From Dokdonia sp. Dokd-P16 (GTDB taxonomy: Bacteria; Bacteroidota; Bacteroidia; Flavobacteriales; Flavobacteriaceae), in NCBI RefSeq assembly GCF_003095655.1, contig NZ_CP029151.1:2045001-2109000 (forward strand): 64,000 nt of DNA, in the 5' to 3' direction. The notes under the pieces are model-generated. The model made no database searches. It was not told the DNA's origin and saw nothing but the letters and a program-made list of their open reading frames with translations. The stretch's first letter is position 1; each line of letters starts with the position of its first letter. This document shows positions 53,993-62,681 of the stretch, piece after piece. The position numbers were made by a program, and so were the translations under genes.

Positions 53993-54789
53993 TGAAAAGA
54001 CTATTACTACTTATAATGTTTACTAGTGCCTTTTCAGGTTATGGGCAAGAAACAATTACTCTTACTGGTGCCGTTCTTAATGATACAATAGGAGTAAGCC
54101 AACTCAATATTGTAAATCTCTCGCTTAGAAGAGGTACTATAACAAATACAAATGGAGTTTTTGAAATTCCGGTAAGAGTTTATGATACGCTTAATATTAG
54201 TGCGGTGCAATATGAGAGTAGGCAGTTAATTGTGACTCCTGTAATATATGATAGAGGAAAGATTTCCTTTTATTTGATACCTAAAGTGACTGAGCTAGAC
54301 GAGGTCGTGGTGAGCAATATAAATCTTACTGGTGATTTATCTAAGGATTTAAATGCAGTTCCTTTGCAAGTTTTTATCGACCCTAGAGACTTAGGTATTC
54401 CAGCAAATGCTAGACCTACCATGACTGCCGAAGAACGCAGATTTTATGGAGCAACAGGAGGTGCAGGCCCACTAGGGTCGCTTATCAATGCCATAAGTGG
54501 TCGCACAAAAATGCTCAAAAAACAGCTCGAGATTTCAAAATTCAGAGCGTTGGTAGAGGGCAATAGAGATAACTTTAATGACAGTGTGTACATCAAGTCA
54601 CTCAATATTCCTGATGAGCTTATTTTAGATTTTGTTTATTATGTTTTTGAAGATGAGCGAGCAGAGGCAATAGCAAATGAAGGTAATACTTTGGGCTTGC
54701 TAGACTTTATGCTCACAAAATCTCCCGTATATTTGAAACTAAAAGCCGCCGAAAGCGTCTTACCTAAAAATGATAAGAACAATGAATAA
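53992..54789 (+). CDS. Carboxypeptidase-like regulatory domain protein, paralogue 2
   Basis: 265 residues with a signal peptide (FSGYGQ), the same beta-sandwich (LTGAVLNDTIGVSQLNIVNLSLRRGTITNTNGVFEIPV) and the same helical tail (SGRTKMLKKQLEISKFRALVE). Middle copy of the triplet; clearly closer to copy 3 than to copy 1 (RDLGIPANARP against TDLGIPENTAP). It overlaps the third start by 8 bases. Confidence 0.82.
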   Translation: MKRLLLLIMFTSAFSGYGQETITLTGAVLNDTIGVSQLNIVNLSLRRGTITNTNGVFEIPVRVYDTLNISAVQYESRQLIVTPVIYDRGKISFYLIPKVTELDEVVVSNINLTGDLSKDLNAVPLQVFIDPRDLGIPANARPTMTAEERRFYGATGGAGPLGSLINAISGRTKMLKKQLEISKFRALVEGNRDNFNDSVYIKSLNIPDELILDFVYYVFEDERAEAIANEGNTLGLLDFMLTKSPVYLKLKAAESVLPKNDKNNE

Positions 54790-55555
54790 ATATCTACTAC
54801 TAGCACTATTATTTATGAGTGCGCTTACCGCGTTGAGTCAGGATACGATTATGCTAGAAGGACAGGTTCTTAATGACACTATAGATAAGGCAAATCTTAC
54901 CATTGTAAACCTCAACATGCGACGCGGTACTATTACCTCCAGTAATGGACAGTTTTCTATAGAAACGCGTCTTAATGATACTATTAATATAAGCGCTGTA
55001 CAATATGAGCCAAGACAATTTGTTGTAAATGAGACAATGTATAATCGTGGTAAGATTACCTTATATCTTATCCCTAAAATCACAGAGTTAGATCAGGTAA
55101 ACATTAGTAATACGGACCTCACAGGAGATATTACTAAAGATATAGGGAGTACAACTTATGAGCGCACAATTACACCTACAGACTTAGGTATTCCAGAAAA
55201 TACCGCGCCACCACGCACGGTAGAAGAACGTCGTTATCATACTGCTATTTCTAGTGGAGGAGGTATACCTATAGATGGGCTCATAAACTCTATTACTGGT
55301 AGATTAAAAATGCTCAAAAAGCATATAGAAGTTTCTCGATTTGAAAAATTAGTTCAAGAAAGTAGGTACACGTTTTCAGATAGTATTTATATGAACGAGC
55401 TTGATATTGAGAAAGAATATATTGAAGACTTCGTGTATTACACTTTTGAAGATCCAAAAGCTAAGGAACTTGTAGACGCAAATAATGCATTAGGTTTACT
55501 CGATTTTATGATAAAAAAATCTGCAGCATATAAAGCCTTGATGAAAAAAGATTAA
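54782..55555 (+). CDS. Carboxypeptidase-like regulatory domain protein, paralogue 3
   Basis: 257 residues from ATG 54782 (MNKYLLLALLFMSALTALSQ), which begins the signal peptide; the ATG at 54770 would add four residues. Beta-sandwich LEGQVLNDTIDKANLTIVNLNMRRGTITSSNGQFSI and tail TGRLKMLKKHIEVSRFEKLVQ. All three copies keep LKK-hydrophobic patterns in the tail, suggesting a shared helical assembly surface. An intergenic palindrome follows 32 bases after the stop. Confidence 0.82.
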   Translation: MNKYLLLALLFMSALTALSQDTIMLEGQVLNDTIDKANLTIVNLNMRRGTITSSNGQFSIETRLNDTINISAVQYEPRQFVVNETMYNRGKITLYLIPKITELDQVNISNTDLTGDITKDIGSTTYERTITPTDLGIPENTAPPRTVEERRYHTAISSGGGIPIDGLINSITGRLKMLKKHIEVSRFEKLVQESRYTFSDSIYMNELDIEKEYIEDFVYYTFEDPKAKELVDANNALGLLDFMIKKSAAYKALMKKD

Positions 55556-55587
55556 GCTGTGGCATATTTGTTGACAACGAATAAGTA

Positions 55588-55603
55588 CGCTTTCGCGAAA
55601 GCG
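55588..55603. repeat. Dispersed palindrome, exact 16-mer, intergenic
   Basis: Between the third regulatory-domain paralogue and the DUF6702 gene, 22 bases before the latter's ATG. Confidence 0.95.
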
Positions 55604-55625
55604 TAACACATCCATTAATTCCACT

Positions 55626-56126
55626 ATGAAAAAAATCATTCTCCTTCTAGTTGTTGCGCCTTTAATTATGGCAGCATCAATACATAAGTACTATCTAAGT
55701 GTTACAGACCTTACATATAATGAGGAAGCACAATCCATACAAATAATCACTCGATTGTTTTATGATGATCTAGAAGCGGTAATTCAAGAACGTTATGATA
55801 CTGATGTTGTGGTAGATGCGGTATCAGATCAAGAAGAGCTTGATAAGTATCTCGTAAAATATTTTCAAAAAAAGATGCTTATTACTGTAAATGATGAGCA
55901 ACGCCAGGTAAGTTTTGTAGGTAAAAAGTATGAGGACGACTACGTAGTTTGCTATCTAGAAGTACTTGATGTTTCGGCAATAAAGACATTTGAAATAGAA
56001 AGTACACTACTTATGGATGTATTTCCAGATCAGAAAAATATGGTTCACACTACTATAGCTGGAAAAAAGAAAAGCTTCCTTTTTACTGCGGCAAATGCTA
56101 AAGGCTTGTTAAATTTTACCAAATAA
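55626..56126 (+). CDS. DUF6702 exported protein
   Basis: 166 residues with a signal peptide (MKKIILLLVVAPLIMAA|S). HKYYLSVTDLTYNEEAQSIQIITRLFYDDLEAVIQERYD is the family signature. The role is unknown. It sits between the paralogue triplet and the M1 peptidase, an order I recognise from other flavobacteria, so the five genes may serve one envelope function. Confidence 0.82.
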   Translation: MKKIILLLVVAPLIMAASIHKYYLSVTDLTYNEEAQSIQIITRLFYDDLEAVIQERYDTDVVVDAVSDQEELDKYLVKYFQKKMLITVNDEQRQVSFVGKKYEDDYVVCYLEVLDVSAIKTFEIESTLLMDVFPDQKNMVHTTIAGKKKSFLFTAANAKGLLNFTK

Positions 56127-56185
56127 AGACTTAACCCCTTCATTGTTTGGCTATTTTTAAGCGATAAAACAAATTCAACAAACTT

Positions 56186-58489
56186 ATGATTCGTTACACG
56201 TATATGCTGCTTGCGGCATTTTTACTTCTAGGGACAAGCGCTTTTGCTCAAGAAGAACAAACACAAGAGCGTCCTATGGGACACGAAAACACAAACAGGT
56301 TTAGACAACTTTACAATGAGATGTCTACTCCTAATGAGTATAGAACTGCTTCTGGTGCGCCTGGTCATGCGTACTACCAGAACACTGCAGACTATAAAAT
56401 GTCTATCAACCTTAATGATGACACACAGATTATCCAAGGTTCTGAAACTATTACTTACACAAACAACTCACCAGATGATCTAGAGTACTTATGGGTACAA
56501 CTTGATCAGAACGTGAGAGAAAAGGACTCTCCAGCAAAGGAGAAAAACGGTGAAGGAGTAGGAGCTGTATCTCAGCCAGGTTCTTTTGTTGGTTCTTTTA
56601 TGAAAAGTGAGCCTTTTGATGGAGGTTTTAAAATTCAAGAAGTAAAAGCAAATGGTCGTGACTTAAAGCACACTATTAACTGGACAATGATGCGTATCGA
56701 TATGCCACAACCACTTAAGGCTGGAGATACTTATACATTTTCAATCAAATGGAATTACTTAGTTCCTGAGCACACAGTAGATCGCGCTCGTTCTGGATAT
56801 GAAACCTATGCAGATGGTAACAAAGGTTATATCATTGCTCAGTTCTTCCCAAGAATGGCAGTGTATAATGATGTAGAAGGATGGCAGAACTACCAGTTCT
56901 GGGGTAACGGAGAATTTGCATTACCATTTGGTAATTATGAAGTAGATATTACAGTTCCTAAAGATCACTTACTTGATGGTACTGGTGAGATTACAAACTT
57001 AAAAGACGTTTACAGCAAAGAAGAAATGAAGCGCTGGGAGCAGGCAAAGAAGTCTTACGACAAGCCTGTAATTATCCGCACACAAGCAGAAGCAGAGAAG
57101 CTTGCTGCAGGAAATGTAAAAGCCACACAAACTTGGAAGCTTAAAGCAGAAAACGTACGTGATTTTGCATTTACATCATCTCGTCGTTATATTATGGATG
57201 CACAAGCAGTAAAATTTCCAGAGCGTGATGTGATGGCAATTTCTATCTACCCTCCAGAAGGAAACCCACTATGGGAAGAGTACTCTACTAAGGCGATTGT
57301 ACAAACACTTGATACATACTCAAAATACACATTTAACTATCCTTACCCTAAAGCAATCTCAGTACACGCAAAAGGACAAGGAATGGAGTATCCTATGATT
57401 TGCTGGAACTATGGACGTCCTAACGAGGATGGAACATATAGTGATAGAACAAAATTTGGGATGATTTCTGTAATCATACACGAGGTAGGTCACAACTACT
57501 TCCCTATGATTGTAAACAGTGATGAGCGCCAGTGGGGATGGATGGATGAAGGTCTTGATACCTTTATGCAATTTCTTACAGAGCAAGAATTTGGACAGAA
57601 TTTTCCAGATGCAATAAAAGGAAATGACGCATACCCATCTAGACGTGGAGCGCCATCTAAGATTGTAGGATACATGAAAGGAAATCAAGAATACATTGCA
57701 CCTATCATGTCTAATCCAGAAAATGCGTTTAACCTAGGTGCAAATGCATATGGTAAGCCAGCAACGGCATTAAACATACTTCGTGAGACAGTAATGGGTC
57801 ATGAGCTTTTTGATCATGCATTTAAAACATATGCTCAAAGATGGATGTTTAAACACCCAAGCCCAGAAGATTTCTTCCGTACAATGGAAGATGCATCTGC
57901 AGTAGATCTTGATTGGTTCTGGAGAGGATGGTTTTATAGCACAGAAGCTGTAGATATAGGTCTTAAAGAAGTAAAGCAATATTTTATTACAGATAATGTA
58001 ACTGCAGCTGGTAAAGAATTACTTGCTCGTTACGGTGTTACAGATCCTAGCGCTATTGACGCAATCTATGTAGTAGATGAGGATAGCCCAGAGTTTACAG
58101 AAGATATGAGAGGTAGAGATATCCTTGAATCTTCATCAACTCTTAAAGAGTATCTTATGGATAACTTTACTCCAGAAGAGCGTGCAAAAATCAATACACC
58201 TAAGTTCTTATACAAAGTTGTTTTTGAAAAGCCAGGAGGAATCCCAATGCCTATCATCGTAGAATATGAGTATGCAGATGGAACTAAGAAAAAAGTGACG
58301 TATCCAGCTCAAGTATGGAGAAAGAATGATGCAGAAGTTAGTAAGGCAATCGCATCAGACAAGGAAATCGTAAAGATTACCGTAGATCCAGATCTTGAAA
58401 CAGCAGATATTGATACTGATAACAACAGCTGGCCAAAAGCTAAAAAGCTAGGTGAGTTTGATAAGTTCAAAAATCAGAATAAAGGATAA
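56186..58489 (+). CDS. M1 family metallopeptidase, exported
   Basis: 767 residues. Signal peptide ending SAFAQ. Zinc site HEVGH at 432-436 with catalytic Glu433 and third ligand Glu455, exactly 18 residues further, as in M1. The usual GAMEN substrate motif is replaced by GQGMEYPMICW, a form found in Bacteroidota M1 peptidases. The C-terminal region (about 620-767) lacks a sorting domain. It probably degrades peptides in the periplasm or at the outer membrane. Strong terminator after it. Confidence 0.92.
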   Translation: MIRYTYMLLAAFLLLGTSAFAQEEQTQERPMGHENTNRFRQLYNEMSTPNEYRTASGAPGHAYYQNTADYKMSINLNDDTQIIQGSETITYTNNSPDDLEYLWVQLDQNVREKDSPAKEKNGEGVGAVSQPGSFVGSFMKSEPFDGGFKIQEVKANGRDLKHTINWTMMRIDMPQPLKAGDTYTFSIKWNYLVPEHTVDRARSGYETYADGNKGYIIAQFFPRMAVYNDVEGWQNYQFWGNGEFALPFGNYEVDITVPKDHLLDGTGEITNLKDVYSKEEMKRWEQAKKSYDKPVIIRTQAEAEKLAAGNVKATQTWKLKAENVRDFAFTSSRRYIMDAQAVKFPERDVMAISIYPPEGNPLWEEYSTKAIVQTLDTYSKYTFNYPYPKAISVHAKGQGMEYPMICWNYGRPNEDGTYSDRTKFGMISVIIHEVGHNYFPMIVNSDERQWGWMDEGLDTFMQFLTEQEFGQNFPDAIKGNDAYPSRRGAPSKIVGYMKGNQEYIAPIMSNPENAFNLGANAYGKPATALNILRETVMGHELFDHAFKTYAQRWMFKHPSPEDFFRTMEDASAVDLDWFWRGWFYSTEAVDIGLKEVKQYFITDNVTAAGKELLARYGVTDPSAIDAIYVVDEDSPEFTEDMRGRDILESSSTLKEYLMDNFTPEERAKINTPKFLYKVVFEKPGGIPMPIIVEYEYADGTKKKVTYPAQVWRKNDAEVSKAIASDKEIVKITVDPDLETADIDTDNNSWPKAKKLGEFDKFKNQNKG

Positions 58490-58498
58490 TACTAGTTT

Positions 58499-58512
58499 CG
58501 CTTTCGCGAAAA
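58499..58512. repeat. Palindrome variant after the M1 gene
   Basis: CGCTTTCGCGAAAA: left arm and core intact, right arm decayed. Ten bases after the M1 stop. Confidence 0.8.
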
Positions 58513-58516
58513 AGTG

Positions 58517-58551
58517 AAAAACTGCTTCTCCATCGAGAAGCAGTTTTTTTT
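58517..58551 (+). terminator. Terminator of the M1 peptidase gene
   Basis: AAAACTGCTTCTC pairs with GAGAAGCAGTTTT around a CATC loop and runs into nine T. Confidence 0.92.
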
Positions 58552-58589
58552 TGCTTTTATTTTATTGATTGGAAATAATGAAACTTGGA

Positions 58590-58859
58590 TTACTCAAAAC
58601 CAAGCGTATCACTTACCGAAATTAATTGTGCTAACGCATCAATTTTGTCTTGTATTTTTTTAAAGAATATATGCTGCTCTCGCTCTCCTGCAGTATTTAA
58701 AAATTTACTCTGCTGTAATTGCTCGGTAATGTAAGCATGCCCTTGATCACAAGTTTGAACGTCAGAAGTTTTAAAGTAGCTTAGAAATGTAAAGGGAATG
58801 TAAAAAGCCTTTTTATAAGGAGTATCTATTAATACGGTATATAGAATTTCTAGAATCAA
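58590..58859 (-). CDS. Hypothetical small ORF, start unclear
   Basis: 89 codons from TTG 58859. The frame is open from 58914 but contains no ATG or GTG start. An amphipathic C-terminal helix (FFKKIQDKIDALAQLISV) and AYITEQLQQSKF look protein-like, yet no family was recognised. It could be a 5'-decayed gene remnant or a chance frame. No promoter-like box was found upstream. Confidence 0.3.
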   Translation of the reverse strand: MILEILYTVLIDTPYKKAFYIPFTFLSYFKTSDVQTCDQGHAYITEQLQQSKFLNTAGEREQHIFFKKIQDKIDALAQLISVSDTLGFE

Positions 58860-59020
58860 ATAATCTATCGTTATATAACTAATAGAATCACTGTATATTA
58901 CGCTGCAAATTAGTTAATCACGTTTCAGTTCAATAAGTATAATATTTATATCAAGAAGCGATTTAGTATACATCTGTTGTAGTTGTTACTGAAGGGTAAA
59001 ATCAATTTCTTAAAAAGATC

Positions 59021-59326
59021 TTATGCATCCATTCCTTCAATTTTTTCTACAGTTTCTCTAAAGAGACCTAGAAGAAATTTCAATTTTCCAGCATCACCTG
59101 AAGCACTGAATTTTTGGTTTTCAATTTTCACACCGTACCAATCATCTTTGCTGTTTTCATTAAGAATCCATGGAATGGTAATCATGGCTAGTGAAGTATT
59201 TGATACATCTATCTCTAGCTCCCATCCAGGATTATCTGATGTTGTGATCTGGATAGCCTCTCTTTGTTCCCATTCACCATCGCAATTTCCTTTAAACCAA
59301 TCTTGTATCCAATCTATTATTTCCAT
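59021..59326 (-). CDS. Immunity protein 53 (Imm53) family
   Basis: 101 residues. WIQDWFKGNCDGEWEQREAIQITTSDNPGWELEIDV is the Imm53 signature (WxxxWYxxxCDGDWEH-like followed by DNPGW). The family is named from polymorphic-toxin loci, where it would neutralise a nuclease or other toxin in the cytoplasm. No toxin gene or RHS/LXG delivery gene is nearby, so this is an orphan. It overlaps the Nudix gene upstream by 10 bases and so shares its transcript. Confidence 0.82.
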   Translation of the reverse strand: MEIIDWIQDWFKGNCDGEWEQREAIQITTSDNPGWELEIDVSNTSLAMITIPWILNENSKDDWYGVKIENQKFSASGDAGKLKFLLGLFRETVEKIEGMDA

Positions 59327-59868
59327 GTTGTTTTTTGTAAGTAGTTATTGTTGTTTAGTTGTGCTGCGATAAGAGTGAGTAAATACGTTTCTCTCACGAT
59401 AGACATACCTTTTTTATCACTAGTTGCTAGCGTAAGTTGATTGTGAGCAATTGCTTCATTAATGTCAATCCATACCGCCTTCATGCCATTACCTTTCTCG
59501 TAATCCTCAAGGTTTGATTCTCCTAGCTTTTTGTTTATTTCACAGGTATAACAATATGAAATCATGTGTTGCACATCATAATCTGGTTTGTACCAAGGTC
59601 TATATTCTTCATAAATCCCAAAGGGTTTTATGTTTTGTATTTCCGTAGCTCCAGTCTCTTCGTTGAGTTCTCTCATCATCCCAACAATCATATCTTCACC
59701 TTCATCAAGACCACCTCCTGGAAGGCTATAGTCTTCATATCGTTCTGTATACATGAGTAAGATGCGGTTACCTTGTGTGGTAATACTTCTGGTACTCAAT
59801 CGCTGTATAATCGTTTTATTATCTAGCGTGGTGATATCAGGATGAAAATGGGTTTTTAAGTGTCGCAC
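59317..59868 (-). CDS. Nudix hydrolase
   Basis: 183 residues with a full Nudix box G-x5-E-x7-REUxEExGU: GGLDEGEDMIVGMMRELNEETGA. It would hydrolyse a nucleoside diphosphate linked to another group; the substrate is unknown. The start at GTG 59868 is uncertain: the frame stays open upstream (KFIELRFVRHLK) towards a TATTTTTG box at about 59891-59898, but with no standard start codon. A C-terminal region (about 120-183) is longer than the minimal fold. Confidence 0.88.
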   Translation of the reverse strand: MRHLKTHFHPDITTLDNKTIIQRLSTRSITTQGNRILLMYTERYEDYSLPGGGLDEGEDMIVGMMRELNEETGATEIQNIKPFGIYEEYRPWYKPDYDVQHMISYCYTCEINKKLGESNLEDYEKGNGMKAVWIDINEAIAHNQLTLATSDKKGMSIVRETYLLTLIAAQLNNNNYLQKTTWK

Positions 59869-60001
59869 AAAACGTAATTCAATGAACTTGCAAAAATAAG
59901 AACTGAATCCTATGCAATGGAGCTTTTAAGAAGTAAAATGGCTTAACGCTAGGGAGTTTGTGAAGTACAAGATTTCAGCCGCTATTATTAATTTCAAATA
60001 A

Positions 60002-60039
60002 AAAGAGAGGTTTACTTATTGATAAGTAAACCTCTCTTT
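60002..60039 (-). terminator. Terminator of the arsenic operon
   Basis: A perfect 18-bp stem (AAAGAGAGGTTTACTTAT and its complement) with a 2-base loop, then T-rich sequence on the minus strand. It is 22 bases beyond the acr3 stop. Confidence 0.9.
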
Positions 60040-60060
60040 CTTAACGGTAATACGTTTGCA

Positions 60061-61107
60061 CTACATCGCCGCTTTCTTATAATACTTTTTACGTAACCAA
60101 AAAGATACACGCACCAATAGTATCAATGCAGGAACCTCTACTAGCGGACCAATAACGCCTGTAAATGCTTGTCCAGAATTAAGCCCAAATACGGCAATTG
60201 CTACTGCAATAGCTAGCTCAAAGTTGTTTCCTGCTGCTGTAAAAGCAACAGCTGTTGTTTTGTCATAATCTGCTCCAGTAGCTTTAGTTACAAAAAAACC
60301 TATGATAAACATCAATGTGAAGTATATGAGCATTGGAATAGCGATAATAACAACATCCATTGGTATTTGAACAATGAGTTCGCCTTTAAGTGAGAACATC
60401 ACAATGATGGTAAAAAGCAATGCAATTAACGTCAATGGTGATATGGTAGGAATAAAGGTATTTGTGTACCAATGTTCTCCATTTAGTTTAACTAAGATAA
60501 GTCGGCTTGCGATACCTAATAAAAAGGGTAGCCCTAAATAAATGGCTACGCTCTCTGCTATAGTAGCAATAGAGACATCTATGATTGCACCTTCAAAACC
60601 AAAATATGGTGGAAGCACCGTTATAAAAAGCCAAGCGTAAAAACTGTATGCAAATACTTGGAACACGCTGTTAAGAGCGACAAGTCCCGCACCATACTCG
60701 CTACTTCCCTCAGCGAGGTCGTTCCATACTAATACCATCGCGATGCATCTTGCAAGACCTATTAAAATAAGCCCTACCATATATTCAGGATAGTCTCTCA
60801 AAAATGTAATCGCTAGCACAAACATTAATACTGGACCTATAATCCAGTTAAGTAATAGCGAAATAGAAAGAATCCTTGTGTTTTTAAAGACCTTAGGTAA
60901 TAAGGCATAATTCACTTTGGCAAGCGGCGGATACATCATCAATATTAATCCTATCGCAATGGGGATATTTGTAGTCCCGCTATTAAATGAGTTAATGACA
61001 TCTGGAAAAGATGGAATAAAATACCCCAAGCCAACGCCGATAGCCATTGCTACAAAAATCCATAGCGTAAGATTTCTATCTAAAAAATTTAATTTCTTTG
61101 GTGCCAT
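60061..61107 (-). CDS. acr3: Arsenite efflux transporter ACR3
   Basis: 348 residues with ten hydrophobic helices. Arsenite exporter of the BASS superfamily. [15 protein letters not shown] near residue 120 is the ACR3 signature (with the essential Cys), and [21 protein letters not shown] near 285 is the second. It works without an ATPase. It starts 1 base after the phosphatase/reductase gene, last in the operon. Confidence 0.94.
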   Translation of the reverse strand: MAPKKLNFLDRNLTLWIFVAMAIGVGLGYFIPSFPDVINSFNSGTTNIPIAIGLILMMYPPLAKVNYALLPKVFKNTRILSISLLLNWIIGPVLMFVLAITFLRDYPEYMVGLILIGLARCIAMVLVWNDLAEGSSEYGAGLVALNSVFQVFAYSFYAWLFITVLPPYFGFEGAIIDVSIATIAESVAIYLGLPFLLGIASRLILVKLNGEHWYTNTFIPTISPLTLIALLFTIIVMFSLKGELIVQIPMDVVIIAIPMLIYFTLMFIIGFFVTKATGADYDKTTAVAFTAAGNNFELAIAVAIAVFGLNSGQAFTGVIGPLVEVPALILLVRVSFWLRKKYYKKAAM

Positions 61108-61108
61108 G

Positions 61109-61741
61109 TTATGCTTTTATTTGAGCGAATACAAATAGCAATTCGGTTGCGATTTGTAGGCTTCGTTCCTTATATTTTTCTGCTTGTAGCGGAGTATTAT
61201 CAAACGCTTTTGGGTCATCATAAGTAATAGGGAAACGTTTTTCTGCACCTGGTACAAAAGGACAACCTTCATCTGCTTGAGAGCAGGTCATGATTGCGCC
61301 AAAGCTATTATTAGGGTTAAAATCATGATCCATCGTTTTTGAAAATCCAATTACTGGCTGCTCGTTGCTTCCATACTTGATGCTGTATACTGGGTTATCA
61401 GACTGTGCGATAACCGCTATTTTAAAACCAGCGTTTTCAAGTGTTTGCGCTGCCATAGGGAAAAGTGCTGTGGCTTCTGTGCCTCCAGAATAGCAGGATA
61501 CATTTGTTATATCAAAGTAGCTTGCCATTGCCTGCGCCCACACCTGTGACAGATGACTCCTACGTGAGTTGTGGGTACATATAAAATTTAATCTAATGGC
61601 TTCTTTGTTAGAAGCCTTAACCTGAATATAATCTGCTAGTGGTTGCAAGGCTTCTTTGCGCTCCTCAGATATCGAGGTTGTTGATAATCCTTCTATTGTT
61701 GTTACTATTTCTGGAAATAGTGCCGTTCTATTTATAGCCAT
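61109..61741 (-). CDS. ArsC-type low-MW phosphatase / arsenate reductase homologue
   Basis: 210 residues. The P-loop CX5R is CTHNSRRSH, after RLNFI. This is the low-molecular-weight phosphatase fold used by thioredoxin-linked arsenate reductases. [32 protein letters not shown] supplies a Cys pair and the general-acid Asp. The N-terminal 50 residues are an extra helical extension. Position between DUF6428 and acr3 supports reduction of arsenate to arsenite. The His in place of Gly or Val in the P-loop (THN) is unusual, but is what I recall from Bacteroidota operons. Confidence 0.82.
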   Translation of the reverse strand: MAINRTALFPEIVTTIEGLSTTSISEERKEALQPLADYIQVKASNKEAIRLNFICTHNSRRSHLSQVWAQAMASYFDITNVSCYSGGTEATALFPMAAQTLENAGFKIAVIAQSDNPVYSIKYGSNEQPVIGFSKTMDHDFNPNNSFGAIMTCSQADEGCPFVPGAEKRFPITYDDPKAFDNTPLQAEKYKERSLQIATELLFVFAQIKA

Positions 61742-61766
61742 GATGACAATTTTTTCATGAATTTAA

Positions 61767-62234
61767 TTAGCAACATCCGCTACCTGGTTCGCAAGAACTT
61801 CCTGCTGGCATATCAGCAAATTGTAGCTTGGTTTTCTCCTCAGGAATACCACAATTATCTTTTGCAAGGCAATCTGTTTGCTTAGTTGTGAGTAAAAAAG
61901 AAGTGCCGTCAAAGTCAAGCCCAAATTTCCCAATCGTTTCTGCTTGGTATTCCACTTCAATCTCAAGATCTCCTATGTGTAGCATCTTTTCAGAAAGTTG
62001 GATGATATCTAGTAACTTCCCCGGGTGTAATCTGTGGTCATAGTCATCTGCATTCCAAAGTTGGAAATTTGCAACTTCCTCATAACGTACGGTACCTCCG
62101 CAGTCAATAAAATTCTTAGTGACTTTTCCCACTTCTGTCACGTGAAAATGATTAGGAACTAAAGAGCCATCTGGCAACTGGAAAGAAATCGTTTTTAACT
62201 CTTGTAATGCTGTTTTAATTTGTGATAGTTTCAT
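61767..62234 (-). CDS. DUF6428 protein of the arsenic operon
   Basis: 155 residues, soluble. Conserved FHVTEVGKVTKNFIDCGGTVR and DDYDHRLHPGKLLDII. The C-terminus carries a cluster of Cys (CLAKDNCG, then SCEPGSGCC), which could bind arsenite, antimonite or another thiophilic metal. Regularly linked to ars genes in Bacteroidota; its biochemical role is unknown, perhaps as a metallochaperone or sensor. A 29-base copy of the presumed ArsR site sits 5 bases before its ATG. Confidence 0.8.
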   Translation of the reverse strand: MKLSQIKTALQELKTISFQLPDGSLVPNHFHVTEVGKVTKNFIDCGGTVRYEEVANFQLWNADDYDHRLHPGKLLDIIQLSEKMLHIGDLEIEVEYQAETIGKFGLDFDGTSFLLTTKQTDCLAKDNCGIPEEKTKLQFADMPAGSSCEPGSGCC

Positions 62235-62239
62235 AATGG

Positions 62240-62268
62240 TATTTGTTTATTGCGATAATACGATTAAT
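62240..62268 (-). promoter_or_regulatory. Presumed ArsR operator/promoter, copy 1
   Basis: Identical at 26 of 29 positions to the element at 62623-62651. The shared core on the plus strand is ATTGCRATAWTACGATTAAT. It ends 5 bases before the DUF6428 start, so it could carry both the promoter and the repressor site for DUF6428-arsC-acr3. Confidence 0.65.
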
Positions 62269-62281
62269 AAGAATAATTTTT

Positions 62282-62614
62282 TTAGCAGCACTCTCCGCTA
62301 CTAGTAAGATCTTGGTCAAGAAAAGCTGCCATTACATTTTTCATTGCGGTCCAGTTTTCTTTGTCGATACAGTAGCAAACACTTGTACCTTCTACGTTTC
62401 CTTTAATGAGACCTAAATGTTTAAGTTCCTTTAAGTGTTGTGAGATGGTAGGTTGCGCAAGTCCTATTTCTGCAACTAGGTCTCCGCATACACAAGAATC
62501 TATTTTAAATAAATGCTGGAGTATGGATACCCTAGCCGGATGACCAAAAGCTTTGGCAAAAAGAGAAATCTCATTTTGCTCATCTGTAAACATCTCTGTT
62601 TTTGCTAATCCCAT
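62282..62614 (-). CDS. arsR: ArsR-type metalloregulator
   Basis: 110 residues from ATG 62614 (MGLAKTEMF); an upstream TTG was rejected. The winged helix contains IGLAQPTISQHLKELKHLGLIKGNVEG. The metal site is CVCGDL at the start of the recognition unit, as in ArsR, and the C-terminus ends ECC, with extra thiols. Binding of arsenite would release it from DNA. It leads the operon, and its own start is preceded by a presumed operator. Confidence 0.93.
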   Translation of the reverse strand: MGLAKTEMFTDEQNEISLFAKAFGHPARVSILQHLFKIDSCVCGDLVAEIGLAQPTISQHLKELKHLGLIKGNVEGTSVCYCIDKENWTAMKNVMAAFLDQDLTSSGECC

Positions 62615-62622
62615 AGTTGATT

Positions 62623-62651
62623 TATTTGTTGATTGCAATATTACGATTAAT
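62623..62651 (-). promoter_or_regulatory. Presumed ArsR operator/promoter, copy 2
   Basis: Ends 8 bases before the arsR ATG. It differs from copy 1 at three positions only and contains TAATATTG on the minus strand, one base from the -7 consensus. Confidence 0.65.
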
Positions 62652-62681
62652 TAATGAGAAGTTTTTTGTTTTTTTTATAGT

